Positions 33,478 to 44,695 of a DNA stretch of 64,000 bases are shown here, piece after piece. The stretch covers positions 1,364,001 to 1,428,000 of the forward strand of contig ML978123.1 in assembly GCA_010015805.1 (NCBI GenBank), given 5' to 3'. A program made the translations under genes and the position numbers. The first letter of the stretch is position 1; each line of letters starts with the position of its first letter. The DNA comes from Rhizodiscina lignyota (lineage: Eukaryota > Ascomycota > Dothideomycetes > Aulographales > Rhizodiscinaceae). The notes under the pieces were generated by a model, which saw only the letters and a list, made by a program, of their open reading frames with translations, was not told the DNA's origin and did no database searches.

Positions 33478-34522
33478 TCACTCCTGCGTAAACTCTGGCT
33501 CTCCACCAGCAGCTTCCTGCTCCGCAAGTCTCGCCTGATCAGCCGCCTGCTGAGCCTGAATCGCCTTAGCACCATAGTCCTGGCTCATTGGCTGCAGCAC
33601 TGGTTGCTCCTCCTTCGGCTCGATGATAGTGACGGTGTCTGGAAGACTCTTCGATGGGCCAGCCTTGCCCTCTGGGTCGCTGCCACGCATGATCTTGACC
33701 TTGATACCGAGCACACCCTGACGGAGTAAGACGTGACGGGTCGCCTCGTCGATGAAGTCCTTCGCTGGTTGACCGGAGTGAATCATGAATCCGTCCTATC
33801 GATTGTCAGATTACGTCCTGTGCGCATTTAAATTGACATACAGTGAACTTCATGCTCTTTGCACGCGCAGCCCTCAACTTGCCGCTAACGACGACTTCAC
33901 AACCCTTGGCACCGCTCTCCATGATGAACCTAAGGACACCATAGCACGCCCTCCTAACAGCCAGACCATTCAACAACTTGTACCTCAGACTCTCGCATTG
34001 TGCGACAGCGCTGAGACCACGGTTCTGAACCTTGGCGGCGTAGAGAGAGACGCTGTTCTCGGGAAACTTGAAGCGCTTCTGGATGAGCGAGGTGAGCTCG
34101 CGGATACGACGTCCTTGCTCGCCGAGAACTTCTTGTGTGTGGGTAGCGCGGATGATGATGTCGGTAACGGTGGGGGTAACGCGGACTTCGACGCCGGAAT
34201 AGCCCTCCTCAGCGAGTTCACGCTGGAAGAACTCGTTCAGCTCGGCATAGAAGACACCGTCTGTAGAACCACGCCAAGTTAGTATTTGCGCATCGAACGA
34301 ATTTGTGACTGTGCAGGACAGGAGAGAAATCGTCGGTTTCAAATCGTGAGTGCTCTACGGCGAGAACAAAACGACTTGATAATTGAACCGATGAGCATTG
34401 ATATATCAAGGAATCGTACCTGCAACGAACTTTCTCCTCTTGGAGCTATTTGATAGAGTCAGTGCCAGAACGCTTCTCCATTAGATGTTGGCCACTCACA
34501 TCGCGCCAGGCTGCGTCGCCAT
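33478..34522 (-). CDS. RPS3: 40S ribosomal protein uS3
   Basis: Four exons (34522-34500, 34445-34420, 34260-33842, 33795-33478) give 261 residues. The first two exons are tiny (23 and 26 nt) and encode MATQPGAI and SKRRKFVA; all junctions are in phase. uS3 forms part of the 40S head and mRNA entry channel. The KH-type domain is seen in [28 protein letters not shown], followed by the conserved [28 protein letters not shown] and [12 protein letters not shown]. The C-terminal tail is Gln/Ala/Glu-rich as in fungal uS3. Early small introns are usual for ribosomal protein genes in these fungi. It shares a 400-bp divergent promoter region with the myotubularin gene. Confidence 0.97.
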
Positions 34523-34920
34523 CTTTACAGGTCTGATGTAATTTCGAGAATGACTGCAGGACCGTCGAGCCTCAGCAGTCTCTCGAGCGTTGTTGTTGCG
34601 ATGATGCTTGGTTGGAGGTCGTGGGTAAGTTTCGATAGCACGGAATTTGGCGATTGTGGGAGGTGGATGATCTGCCAAGCCGCTAAGATAGGCGGATCTA
34701 CACGCGCGCTTAGGGACATCAAGGCTGATGTCGCTGTCCCGCCGCGTGAACAATTGCTCACAAGGAGTACAGCAGCTGATGCCTTCTCCTCAAGAAGAGA
34801 ATGATCTTAAAGCCCAATAACAACGACTCTTTCAGGCACATCCATTTGCGCAGGTGTAAGGAGAGACCCCCGCCTAGGCCTGCATGAGAAACAGCTGCCT
34901 AGGCTTGCGGCACTGCGGTT
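34523..34920. promoter_or_regulatory. Divergent RPS3/YMR1 promoter with two GCCTAGGC palindromes
   Basis: Between the uS3 and myotubularin start codons. The 8-bp palindrome GCCTAGGC occurs at 34872-34879 and 34897-34904, 25 bases apart, just before the ATG at 34921. They could be transcription-factor sites or part of the leader; neither is shown. Confidence 0.4.
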
Positions 34921-37572
34921 ATGGAAAAGATACGCATTTCCAAGGTCACTATCTCAATCCTGTCATTAGTGTCTCCATCTAACTACGGCCAGGTTGATGA
35001 CGTTACATTATCGCAAAGAGGTGTTCGCGTTGAAGGGACCCTCCATCTCACTTCACATCATCTCATCTTCAACTACAAACAACCCGCGCCCGCCGATCAA
35101 CCAGAAGCGAAATCCCGCACTCAGGAGCTATGGCTCACTTATCCCATGATCGCATACTGCACCTACCGTCCTGTACCTCCTGCTTCACATCAAGCGCCTT
35201 CGATCCGTCTTCGATGCCGCGATTTTAAATTCGTCGCGTTCCACTTCGTGTCAGACACCAAAGCAAGGGATGTCTACGATAGCATCAAATCGCTCACATG
35301 TCGATTGGGCCGAATAGAGAAGCTGTACGCTTTCAGTTACCGGCCTCAACCACCAGAGAAAGATGTCAATGGATGGACACTTTATGACGCAAAAAGAGAG
35401 TTCGAACGACTGGGCGTCACTGCTGACGGTGCAAATTGTGGATGGAGATTATCGACAGTCAATGCAAGCTACGAATACTGTCCGACGTATCCTGCATTAC
35501 TCGGAATCCCAACAAGTATATCCGACAATGTCCTCAATTACGCCGGCCGTTACCGGTCCCGCGCCCGAATCCCCGTCTTGACTTATCTCCATCCTGTCAA
35601 CAATTGCTCCATAAGTCGCAGTTCCCAGCCACTGGTTGGAGTCCGGCAGAATCGTAGCGTCCAGGATGAGAAACTCGTTTCCGCCATCTTCTCCACCTCA
35701 AAGCCGTCTGATCCGACATCTTCAGTCCCTTCGATTTCCTCTACACCCAATCATGAATCTACGACACCGAACGAAAGCACGACTGATCTACCATCCATGG
35801 CCGCTGAGTCATTTGTTGATACTGAGGCTCTGGAAGACGAGGCTATTGCCCGTGTCAGCCATGACTCTGGTGGTGGAAGGCGGATATATGGTGCACAGCA
35901 GAACAATCTTATCGTCGATGCACGGCCGACAGTCAACGCGTATGCAAATTTGGCTGTTGGAATGGGTTCCGAAAATATGGACAACTACAAATTTGCGACA
36001 AAAGCGTTCCTCGGTATCGACAACATCCACGTCATGCGAGACAGCTTAAACAAGGTTGTTGATGCATTGAAGGACGGCGATATTACGTCGTTCCCTCCAA
36101 ACCGAGACCAGTTGACAAAGAGCGGATGGCTGAAGCATATCACGAATTTACTAGACGGCGCAGGTTTGATTGCTAGACAGGTTGGAATCCATCATAGCCA
36201 TGTCTTAATACACTGCTCTGATGGCTGGGATCGCACGAGTCAGCTCAGTGCACTGAGCCAGCTTTGTTTGGACCCCTATTACCGCACACTAGACGGCTTC
36301 ATTACCCTTGTTGAAAAAGACTGGCTTTCATTTGGGCATATGTTCCGACACCGGTCTGGCTTCCTCAGCAGCGAGAAATGGTTTGAAATTGAGAATGAAC
36401 GCATAGGTGGGATACGAAGCGTCTCTAACGGAACTGAAGGTGGTGGTGGGGTTGGAGGCGGCAATGCCTTTGAGAATGCGCTACTGAAAGCGAAAGGCTT
36501 CTTCAACAAGGATAATGACAGCAAAGAATCTCTTGGTGATTCTGACGGGGAAATGCAACCCTTCGACTCTCCACCTGGATCTGTTCGTCGATCAGGGGCG
36601 AAAGGAGCAAAGTCATCTACCCCGGGAGACGACAAGACGGTGACTAAGGTCAAGGAAACGAGCCCTGTCTTCCATCAATTCCTCGACGCTACGTACCAAC
36701 TGCTTTACCAGCATCCCACTCGCTTTGAATTTAATGAGCGTTTTCTTCGTAGGCTCCTTTACCATTTGTATAGCTGCCAATATGGCACCTTCCTCTACGA
36801 CAGCGAAAAGCAGCGAGTCGACGCGAAAATCAGCGAGCGAACCCGAAGTGTCTGGGATTACTTTCTTCCTCGACGACAGATGTTCCTCAACGACAAGTAC
36901 GATCCAGAGATCGACGATAATGTTAAGGGTAAAGAGAGGTTGCTATTTCCACGAATTGGGGAGATCAGGTGGTGGGCTGAGGTCTTTGGTCGCACTGACA
37001 AGGAGATGAATGGACCAGTTCCAGGAATTGGGCAGAGCCTGACGCCGAACGTACCATCCACACCTGTGAAAGCACACTCAAGGAGTCCATCGGGAGCGGA
37101 ACGAATAGAAACGCCAAGAGTCGAGGTTGACTTTCACCATGAAGCACCAAAGCCAGTGCTCAAAGGGCTGGAAACTTCCGAGGGTGTCGTTGACCTCGAC
37201 CCTACCCCCTCATATGACCAACATCACCAGCAGACTGAGCAAGTCCCACAGATCGAGGAGAGAGAACAAACACCACATGTCGAGGAAACCAAGGAGGTGC
37301 CACGGATTGAGGAGACAGAGCCGGTAGAAGAGGAGTCAGATCCTTTAGGAGCTGTTCCTCTGTCACAGATCCAGCAGAGAGAGCACGAGTCGAGCCCTGG
37401 ACGAGCGGGCATGTTCAATACTTCAAAACTGAGCAACGGACTATCGCAGAGCGCATCTGGTTTGGTTGCTGGTCTATCGTCTTTGGACATTGATGAGGAC
37501 GGCAGCGCCTCTCATAAGCGCGGGAGAAGTCCAGCGAGGTTAAGAGAGGAAATGGAGGTTGAAATGGAGTGA
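34921..37572 (+). CDS. YMR1: Myotubularin-family phosphoinositide 3-phosphatase
   Basis: Dephosphorylates PI3P and PI(3,5)P2 on endosomal and vacuolar membranes. Read without an intron the ORF is 883 residues, but 34945-34992 looks like a 48-nt intron with a CTAAC branch site; removing it gives 867 residues and restores MEKIRISKVDDVTL, the usual family opening. Then come a GRAM/PH-like domain (GTLHLTSHHLIFNY), the myotubularin core (GWxLYDAKREFERLGV, YPALLGIP, RARIPVLTYLHP, VDARPTVNAYAN) and the catalytic CSDGWDR near residue 416, with WLSFGHMFRHRSG after it. Low-complexity insertions interrupt the core. The C-terminal 180 residues are acidic with Glu-Glu-Thr repeats. Single gene, as in yeast YMR1. 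Confidence 0.93.
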   Translation: MEKIRISKVTISILSLVSPSNYGQVDDVTLSQRGVRVEGTLHLTSHHLIFNYKQPAPADQPEAKSRTQELWLTYPMIAYCTYRPVPPASHQAPSIRLRCRDFKFVAFHFVSDTKARDVYDSIKSLTCRLGRIEKLYAFSYRPQPPEKDVNGWTLYDAKREFERLGVTADGANCGWRLSTVNASYEYCPTYPALLGIPTSISDNVLNYAGRYRSRARIPVLTYLHPVNNCSISRSSQPLVGVRQNRSVQDEKLVSAIFSTSKPSDPTSSVPSISSTPNHESTTPNESTTDLPSMAAESFVDTEALEDEAIARVSHDSGGGRRIYGAQQNNLIVDARPTVNAYANLAVGMGSENMDNYKFATKAFLGIDNIHVMRDSLNKVVDALKDGDITSFPPNRDQLTKSGWLKHITNLLDGAGLIARQVGIHHSHVLIHCSDGWDRTSQLSALSQLCLDPYYRTLDGFITLVEKDWLSFGHMFRHRSGFLSSEKWFEIENERIGGIRSVSNGTEGGGGVGGGNAFENALLKAKGFFNKDNDSKESLGDSDGEMQPFDSPPGSVRRSGAKGAKSSTPGDDKTVTKVKETSPVFHQFLDATYQLLYQHPTRFEFNERFLRRLLYHLYSCQYGTFLYDSEKQRVDAKISERTRSVWDYFLPRRQMFLNDKYDPEIDDNVKGKERLLFPRIGEIRWWAEVFGRTDKEMNGPVPGIGQSLTPNVPSTPVKAHSRSPSGAERIETPRVEVDFHHEAPKPVLKGLETSEGVVDLDPTPSYDQHHQQTEQVPQIEEREQTPHVEETKEVPRIEETEPVEEESDPLGAVPLSQIQQREHESSPGRAGMFNTSKLSNGLSQSASGLVAGLSSLDIDEDGSASHKRGRSPARLREEMEVEME

Positions 37573-38044
37573 AGGGAGCGCGCGCATTATGAGATTTGTA
37601 TGATGGTGCACAGCACTTGAATGATACCTTATGAGTTACGTCGGACGGCTTTTCCACTTATCGACTTACTCGAGTACGTATCAGACGTCCATAGCCGAAC
37701 ACACTAATCTCGAGTTAGACACGATTCATGGTATTGATCCAAGGTGTGTATGCGCAAGTCTGCTGTTGCAATGGCCCCATTAGCTTCTGGCATAGTAGTG
37801 CCGCAATATTATGAATGCGGCTTTGTGTTTCTAGAAGGTCTGTCACTTGTGAATAATGCAGTACCGTTCCAAGCGAACTGGAAGTGCCAAAGTACAGTAT
37901 CGCAAGGGTACCGGATCGATTTGGTCTTGCACTTCAAGACCTTTAAAGCATCTCTATTTGGATCGGTGTGTGCATTCATCCAGGCACCTTGGTGTGGTGT
38001 CTTTGCACAAGTTGACCGCTTAATGTCAATTCGCTCGCCCAGGT
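37573..38044. other. Convergent intergenic stretch
   Basis: 3' flanks of the myotubularin and gamma-glutamylcyclotransferase-like genes. Nothing recognised. Confidence 0.4.
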
Positions 38045-38662
38045 TTACTTGTTGTCTCGAAAGACTACAGTTTGCTTCTGAGCCTGAATCAATGCCTGCA
38101 CCGCTGCAGGGACAGGCCCATCCCTTTCAGGAATAAACGTCCTCATGACCTTTTCGACATAGCTTGATGGTATTCCCATCTTCAACGCATCTGCAATTCC
38201 CATGTTCATCCTGTAGACGTACTCTTCCCTCGGCTTGCTATCTTTCATCCTCTCACGATCGATATAAAGGAGCATTGGCTTCTTCTCTGGAACAGCGCTG
38301 ATGTCGATTATCGCCTCCGCATTCTCGGGATCTGTCGGCCAGAAATCAATGTCATGAATCTCATTCGTGTGGTTATGCGGGACTCCCTCCTTCCTGTCTA
38401 AGATAGCTTCATCGGGTTCCGTGAGAGAATAGGCTATACCCCAGACGTGTGTCTGTACATCGACAGAGTCGATAGAATGGTCAAGCGGAACTGGATTGGC
38501 AGAACCACGTTAGTTTATCATCCATCTGTAGCCGTGTAGACGGGCAATTCCTACGAACGTCGATCCTGGGCAGCGCTCGGCCATTTGTTCCAGCCAGAGA
38601 TTGCTTCCATAGCCAAAGTAGGGGATTGGCGTGTCTAGAGTACTGTCATTTAGTGCGCTCAT
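38045..38662 (-). pseudogene. Gamma-glutamylcyclotransferase-like gene with one internal stop
   Basis: Read from ATG 38662 (or ATG 38710 in the same frame) the protein starts MSALNDSTLDTPIPYFGYGSNLW, with the GGCT substrate-binding motif YGSNL. The frame continues through ARLHGYRWMIN, meets TAA at 38512-38510, then resumes without a shift as RGSANPVPLD, VWGIAYSLTEPDEAILDRKEGV (catalytic-type Glu) and on to a stop at 38045. About 205 codons, the usual size for the family, which releases 5-oxoproline from gamma-glutamyl compounds. The stop replaces one residue inside the conserved IN-x-RG-x-AN stretch; everything else looks intact. Recent nonsense pseudogene, stop readthrough, sequencing error, or removal of a 51-nt segment as an intron are the options. 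Confidence 0.75.
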
Positions 38663-39115
38663 ATTGGTAAGATGGAGCAAAGAGAGTGAAGAGAAGCGAA
38701 GTGGTTTCATTCCCTAGCATAGCCATGTTAGTATCTGGTTTCCTAGAACATGTACTCCATCACCATGGTGTGCAGGAATTGCGACATCAATGTCTCCTCT
38801 GGCTCATTAGTCATGTCAGGTCAGGTACCTTGACTTCAAAGTACGAACGATGCAAGCTCGAGGCTGAAAGCGGAAATGGACCACACCCGCCTGGCTAGCG
38901 TAAGAGTGACGTACCCAAGGATGTCGTCCGGAACCGATCGTCAGGTCGCACCAAGACTGGCCAAAACGCGGTTCGCGACCCGCACCCGCATATCCATAAA
39001 CATCTCCACTTTCCCATTTCTCAATTCAATTCTCCCATTCCTTCCTCCGCGTTTCCCCTGTCCATGTCCATTCTAATTGCCGTGCATTCCCCAATTTCCT
39101 TTTAAATCGTTCAAA
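38663..39115. other. Divergent promoter region
   Basis: Between the GGCT-like gene (minus) and the lectin-like gene (plus); the last 100 bases before 39116 are CT-rich leader. Confidence 0.4.
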
Positions 39116-40271
39116 ATGCCTCACTTACCCAAGGCTGGCCCGGACACCGGCGTCTTCTCCACGCTCGAGGTGCGCCCGCGTAACAAGCCAGCGAAGCTCA
39201 CGTCCCGCAACATCGCGTTTCCCGCACACCACTACGATGAGGCGCCAAATGTCGCTGCGGGGTTTAAGATGCTGGATCTGAGCCACGAGGCGCCGATACG
39301 TGCCAATTTAGTGGGGAGTGATATGACGCCTGAGGGGTTCAAGATCCTGTTCGAGACGTGGGGAGGCGGGAAGCTATACGCGGCCGAAGCACAATGGATT
39401 GAGCACAAGAGAGGGGCAAAGGAATGCTTCTTTGGTGTATGACCCCTCTTTCGACCCCTCTTCACCCCTCTCAGCGCACTCAATCACTACAATTGGACCA
39501 CCATGACTAACAAACATTGACTTCGAACAGCAATTCGACACACGCGACATGCGCCGCAACCGCAAACTCCAGTCCGACGCGGCTTCCACCAGCTCCTCCT
39601 CCACCTCGCCAGAAGCGAATGGCACAGGCAACACCGCAAACAGCAACACGACCTCCCAAATCCGACAGCAGAACGCGAAGCGCCTCAAGTTCCCGCGGCC
39701 CTTTGACGAGCCGCCACAGGTCATCTGCTGGCTCAACCGCATCGACATGGCGTCTGGGGACGAGCGAAACTGGCGCGTCAGCGCACACGCGAGCCGCATC
39801 ACGCCGCAGGGCTTCGTAGGACACCTGGACGCGTGGGGAGACACGGAGCTCGAAGGCGCGGCGATGTGCTGGATCGCATTTCCGAGGCACAAGAGGAAGG
39901 TTGCGAGCGGCACGTTCGGCACGAGCGATGTCAGGCCGTGGCATGATCCGCGGCAGAGAAATCGCGGGCGGGTCAAGTTTGAGGAGGGGGCATTTGAGAA
40001 GCCGCCGACGGTGCTCGTGGCGCTGAATATGATCGATATGGCAGGCAATGCTGATTTGAGGGTGAAGGTTTGGGTGGAGGAGGTGGATAAGGATGGGTTC
40101 AGTAAGTCTTGATATTCCCCTTCTTCATTTCTGCCCCTTAGACATGAGCATTTGACATGCTTGCCGGGAGGTGGATGCTGATGAGCGTGTGCAGCGTGGC
40201 ATCTCGATACCTGGGACGATTCGACGATGTACGGCGCTGCGGCGAGTTGGATCGCGCTGGGCTTCGTATGA
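39116..40271 (+). CDS. Protein with three H-type-lectin-like modules
   Basis: Three exons (39116-39436, 39531-40101, 40195-40271) give 322 residues, all in phase. Three related beta-sandwich-type modules can be traced. Each opens with a G-F/T-xx-L/D-V-like strand, contains a PP/AP-x-V-x-x-x-x-x-x-ID/LD-M segment (VICWLNRIDMAS, VLVALNMIDMAG) and ends with W-G/D-D-T-x-L/M-x-GA-x-x-x-WIA (HLDAWGDTELEGAAMCWIAF, HLDTWDDSTMYGAAASWIALG). This fits H-type lectin domains, which bind GalNAc-like sugars in invertebrate agglutinins. A Ser/Asn-rich linker separates modules 1 and 2. There is no signal peptide, so it is probably intracellular. Sugar binding is not proven by the sequence. Confidence 0.82.
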
Positions 40272-43200
40272 GCAGAAGTGCCTCCTGAGGCTAAGACTGA
40301 CGACTACATGATGCGAATTTTCTCTCCATACGGGCTTAAGAACACCACCGCAAAAATGGGCAATGCAGCGACGGGCCTGCAAGACATAGCGTCTGTGGCT
40401 TTGGCACAGATGGCTCCATATCGAAACCTCCAAGAACGGGACGACGCACACCCCGATTCCCGACGTGGATGCTTTACATATCCACAGAATTTGGGAAATT
40501 ATCCCCATCTCAATCTGTCGCTAAAGCACTGGATGCGGAGAGCGGTTGGAGAACGCTCGGGAGGCTTCGACGCATTAGCAAAGTTATTTGCTTGCGTGGC
40601 CCGCTTACGACGAACGGAGCCCTGGATGTTCTCGGCAAACGTACATATACTTTCTGAAACATGCTTTGGAGGAGCGTTAGCAGTTTGTGCTAGGCGTGAT
40701 GTTGTCACTTAGGCGCATTTCGCGCATATCGGCACTCCGCTCGGTTGCTGATCCCGCCAGCAAACAAGCCGGGCAGTAGATGCGATGCAAATCGCGTCAT
40801 TTTGGATGGAAGCACACGAATGGAAATCGGATTTAACGAGTGGATGCTGGAACGCGTATATGGACATCACTGTTTGTACTGTGGATGTGGACGATATACA
40901 GTCCAGAGCACCATCATCAAGTTAGTCAATGCTCGCTGATAGCTCGCCTGGCACCAAATCTTTGTATACGCATACAATTGACGTGTAATGGATACTACAT
41001 AGCATGCAGGAATGAGTCCCAAGACGTCTCCGAACATAACACGCATTACTGTGGTTTCAGTCCCGATCGAGTGCTCGCCAGTCGCTTCTGCAAACACCTT
41101 CGTAGCATATGTCCAGGGAGATATTTGTAAGGTGAGAACTAAATCAATGGGCCCAAGACATCAGACGCAAGCAAATCGCCCCTTGCCAGACTTCGGCCAA
41201 GGAGGCTTCCGCTCCAAGTTCACTGGTAGCTCTCGAACAGTTCAAAGAGGCACAGACTTTGGGCGAGACCTACGAAACGGAAGACCCAGCCGACTTGGTA
41301 TTTCTTCCAACAGCTCTCTATGGAGGGTGCAATTCGCAAGATAGCGGCACTGCTTTGATAAGATAACTGCGCTCCATGCCCAGCACCGCCAGTGAGAATT
41401 TGCTAGTCCTGATGAGCCCGGATGTTCGAACTAAGGCCTACCCGATGGAGTGCATCGTGTTCGTACGTACTTAATGCTCCGCGATGTTTGCTGGTGAGTC
41501 GCACTGCTAGGCTTGTGCGAAATTCCCGATCCAACCTGCCTGCCCGGCTCAGAATATCACGTCTTTCCCGATGTCACATAGAGACGGTCAGCGGTTGACT
41601 TGTCAGCGTTTGGCACGAAACACTGGATGGATGTTCGAGACGTTCTTCGCTTCCACTTTCAGACTTTGTCAAGGAGAGATGACCTCAAACTCTGCCGGCT
41701 CGTCAGTTGTCGCCTAATGTCTACTATGGCCTTGGCGATAAGATCCCAGCGGTATCACTTATCCACTTCTTGAAAGCCGTATTCTTGCTGGGCATTATCG
41801 CGCAAACGGACGCGCGTTCAGCCATGCTGGTTCATGTATAGACACAGTTGTCCTGCGATGACAGTACTGCGGCATATTACCAGACACCGACAGTGGTGTT
41901 CGGCAAATGAGGCCGACATGTCTCGGTAAAAGTCACGTTTCCTGTATGTGTTTGTCCGCGTCAACTTGCCTCGTTTCACGAAATGTATCAACGTGCGACG
42001 GCGAACATGTTGGTGGGTAATTGGGAGCGGAAAGGGGAGGTTGCGATCGCCATTGAAGCATAACAGGTGCGCGTAACGTTGCCAACAGTCATGAGCGGGT
42101 GGAGGGCTGTATCTGCGGTTAAGTCAGTTGATAAGGTAGCAAACCGGGACGAGTGGCTGAGAGGCAGTCGCACAAAGCTTTGCTAGAAACAAAAGTTTCG
42201 TACAAGGGCGGAGCGCATGTGACGATAGCGAACACTATAGGCAAGAAATTAGTCGCAATAAGGAGACATGAATCGGAAACAGCTGTGCTCCACTCCCTGC
42301 GCAACCCTGATGCACCATTCTGGTGACAATTTCTGCCCAAAGCAGGGCTTCAAGCGGGCAAGGAAAGAGAATGCGGACAGAGTGGGATGAAAACGATACA
42401 ATTTGCGCTTGGCAATTGAAACAAGACGCGTCCTTTGTCTGCGGGAGAGAATGTTCGAGGGAAGGGCTAAGAGAGCGAAACAACGAAACAAACAGCCACT
42501 AAACGCCAAAACAATCCGCTCACAGACAAACGCAGATGGAGAACGTCGGAAACACCCCCAGATATGGCACCCTACTAGGCGCCGAGAGACAAGTCATGTG
42601 AAAGCAGAGTATTTGAGACGGAGATGCTGATTACAGGATTGATACGCTTCCACGGGAGATTTTGCGATGAATATTTATTATTTGAAGTATCACCAGACTC
42701 TCACGATAGGTAATTAGAGGGATCGAAGATGGGTGTAAAGAAGCATGAGCTCAATCTAGAATAGATGAGCGGCCTAGACTTTGCCAAACGGCCTAGGCAA
42801 GGGGTGTGAGATGAGCCTCTTGGTGCTCGGCCGATCTAAACGGGAGTGGGAAGGGTGGCCGTAATTGCCAAAAGGAAAATAGATGACGAGCGAGGGGTGT
42901 AGAAAGTACGCAAATTAACTCCACATTGCCTGAGAAAATCGGGCCAAAAGGTCTGGTTTGAGAATTACAGTTGCTTGCGCGGCTCTTCGAGTGGTGAAAG
43001 AGCAGTGGGTGGCCCGACAGATGAAGTCTCACAATAATGGATTAAGAACGGGGCGTCGATGCAGGGCTTCCTGGAGACAGCCAACGGCGGCCCGACTGTC
43101 GAGGCGGAGGAAAGCGTGAGCAAACAAACGAAGCGCGGGATGAACGCCTCGGATAAAGTGTGAAACTGGTCCGTGATGGGGATCCGATAGATTGTGGACC

Positions 43201-44695
43201 GGGAAGCTGGCAGGTCTTTGAGTCTTGTCGTCCGCTGGCTCACGGTGAATCGGCGGTATTTGAGAGGAGGACAAGGGCGCGCCGAGATGGTTAATGCCAA
43301 CCCGAGGGGTGTATTTGAGTGTGCAAAGCTGGATGTGTGGGTAGCACATCATACGAGGCTGATGCGAGGCGATGCGAATAGGAGCGAAAAGAGAGGTGAG
43401 CACTGCACTGAGCGTTCAGAGGGGGGTGCCGATGCAGTAGCAGTCTGTAGGTAGCAGATCTCTCTTCCAAGGCAGAGGTGCAGAGAGCGACACTACTGCG
43501 CAGGCTCAATAATCTGGCACGCAGAACGCAGCTGCTGCATCGTGGATGACGACAGACCGGCCAAGAGGCGGCCGTCCGGGCTGGCCAGGTGTTGGGGGGT
43601 GTTTTGATGAGCAGTCGAGGTTGCGGGCTTGAGGCTCAGGGCGCGAGTGCTTGGCCAGCTCGCAGCTCCGATTCGAGCAGGGTGAAACAATGGGCCCAGT
43701 GGTAACGCGCAATGTGGCGCGTCGGCGCTTTTCCGCAGCGCCTGGCCCACTCGTGCCTGCCAATCGCCCATCCCTGCCTGGCCTGTTTCTTCCCCATCGC
43801 CTGCGCACATCGCCCTTCCAATGCTTCCACGGCCCTCTCTTATCATGCAAACCCACCCTCGCTTTTGTTCATGATTTTCCTTGGTTAAAGACACTCGTTT
43901 GTCCTCCACCACGCCTCCGTTCTTTGTTTGCAGGCCAGCACCCACTCGACATCGACACCCCCCGTGCGTGACTGGAGCCCGTCGCACCTTCGACCACGCG
44001 AGCAGCTTCTCCCCTATCCCTTCACGCAGGACGACGCGCAATCAATCGTCCGGCACGGAAGGCCAAGGGCTAGATAAATCCACGATCATCCGTACCACCT
44101 GTTTTCCCGCTCGTGAACTCTTGAGAATTCAGCTCCCGCAGCCAATATTCGTCTCGTCGTGTGAGCGTTGAGCGTAAGCAGAACCCGCCGTACCTGCATC
44201 GCTTCCCTTGCATCCAAGCTCGCGCGTGAACGCTGTGCTTGCGTTTCCTCTCCACACAACCCCCAGACACTCACTGATCACGAGCCTCGATGTTCTTCCT
44301 CGCACACGTCTTTAAAGACTTGTTCGTTGCGTTGTTTTACTAACGCTCACCCTTTCAGGAATTCTCATTGTCCCGATTCGGATCGCGCCAACATTTCCCT
44401 CACAACACCTCACCGTGTGGGATTCTGGATCTATCTCTCGCAGGAGTTCACCATTTAACTCTCTGCCACCTGGCTGTACGGAAACGTGTGTTGTACACTG
44501 TTGAACCACATTCTTTCTATTGTTTCACGGATCTTGCAGGTTCTAGATCCCGCATCAACACCTACACAAAGCCTGGGTTTTCGCTGGTCGAATCACGTTC
44601 ACGAAAGAATTCCAACTAAAAGGCTTGCTCGCTCGTGGGAGCGACAGTCCTGACGATCTTTTTCCACTCTCGAAACGTCACCCTCATCACTCAAT
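40272..44695. other. Gene-poor stretch, 4.4 kb
   Basis: No exon chain could be supported. ORFs of up to 182 codons (43493-44041, minus) have skewed, non-protein-like composition. 43850-44690 is pyrimidine-rich and probably holds the ferric reductase promoter and leader. One more GCCTAGGC palindrome lies at 42791-42798. No transposase, reverse transcriptase or terminal repeat was recognised. Confidence 0.45.

Noticed and set aside
34261-34419. snoRNA inside the second RPS3 intron
   Set aside because: No C box (RTGATGA) and D box pair could be found in a suitable arrangement.
40278-40712. 144-codon ORF just after the lectin-like gene
   Set aside because: Starts 7 bases past the stop, has no recognisable features and is best taken as 3' untranslated region.
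43493-44041. 182-codon minus-strand ORF
   Set aside because: Low-complexity mix without hydrophobic or motif structure; other frames are open as well.
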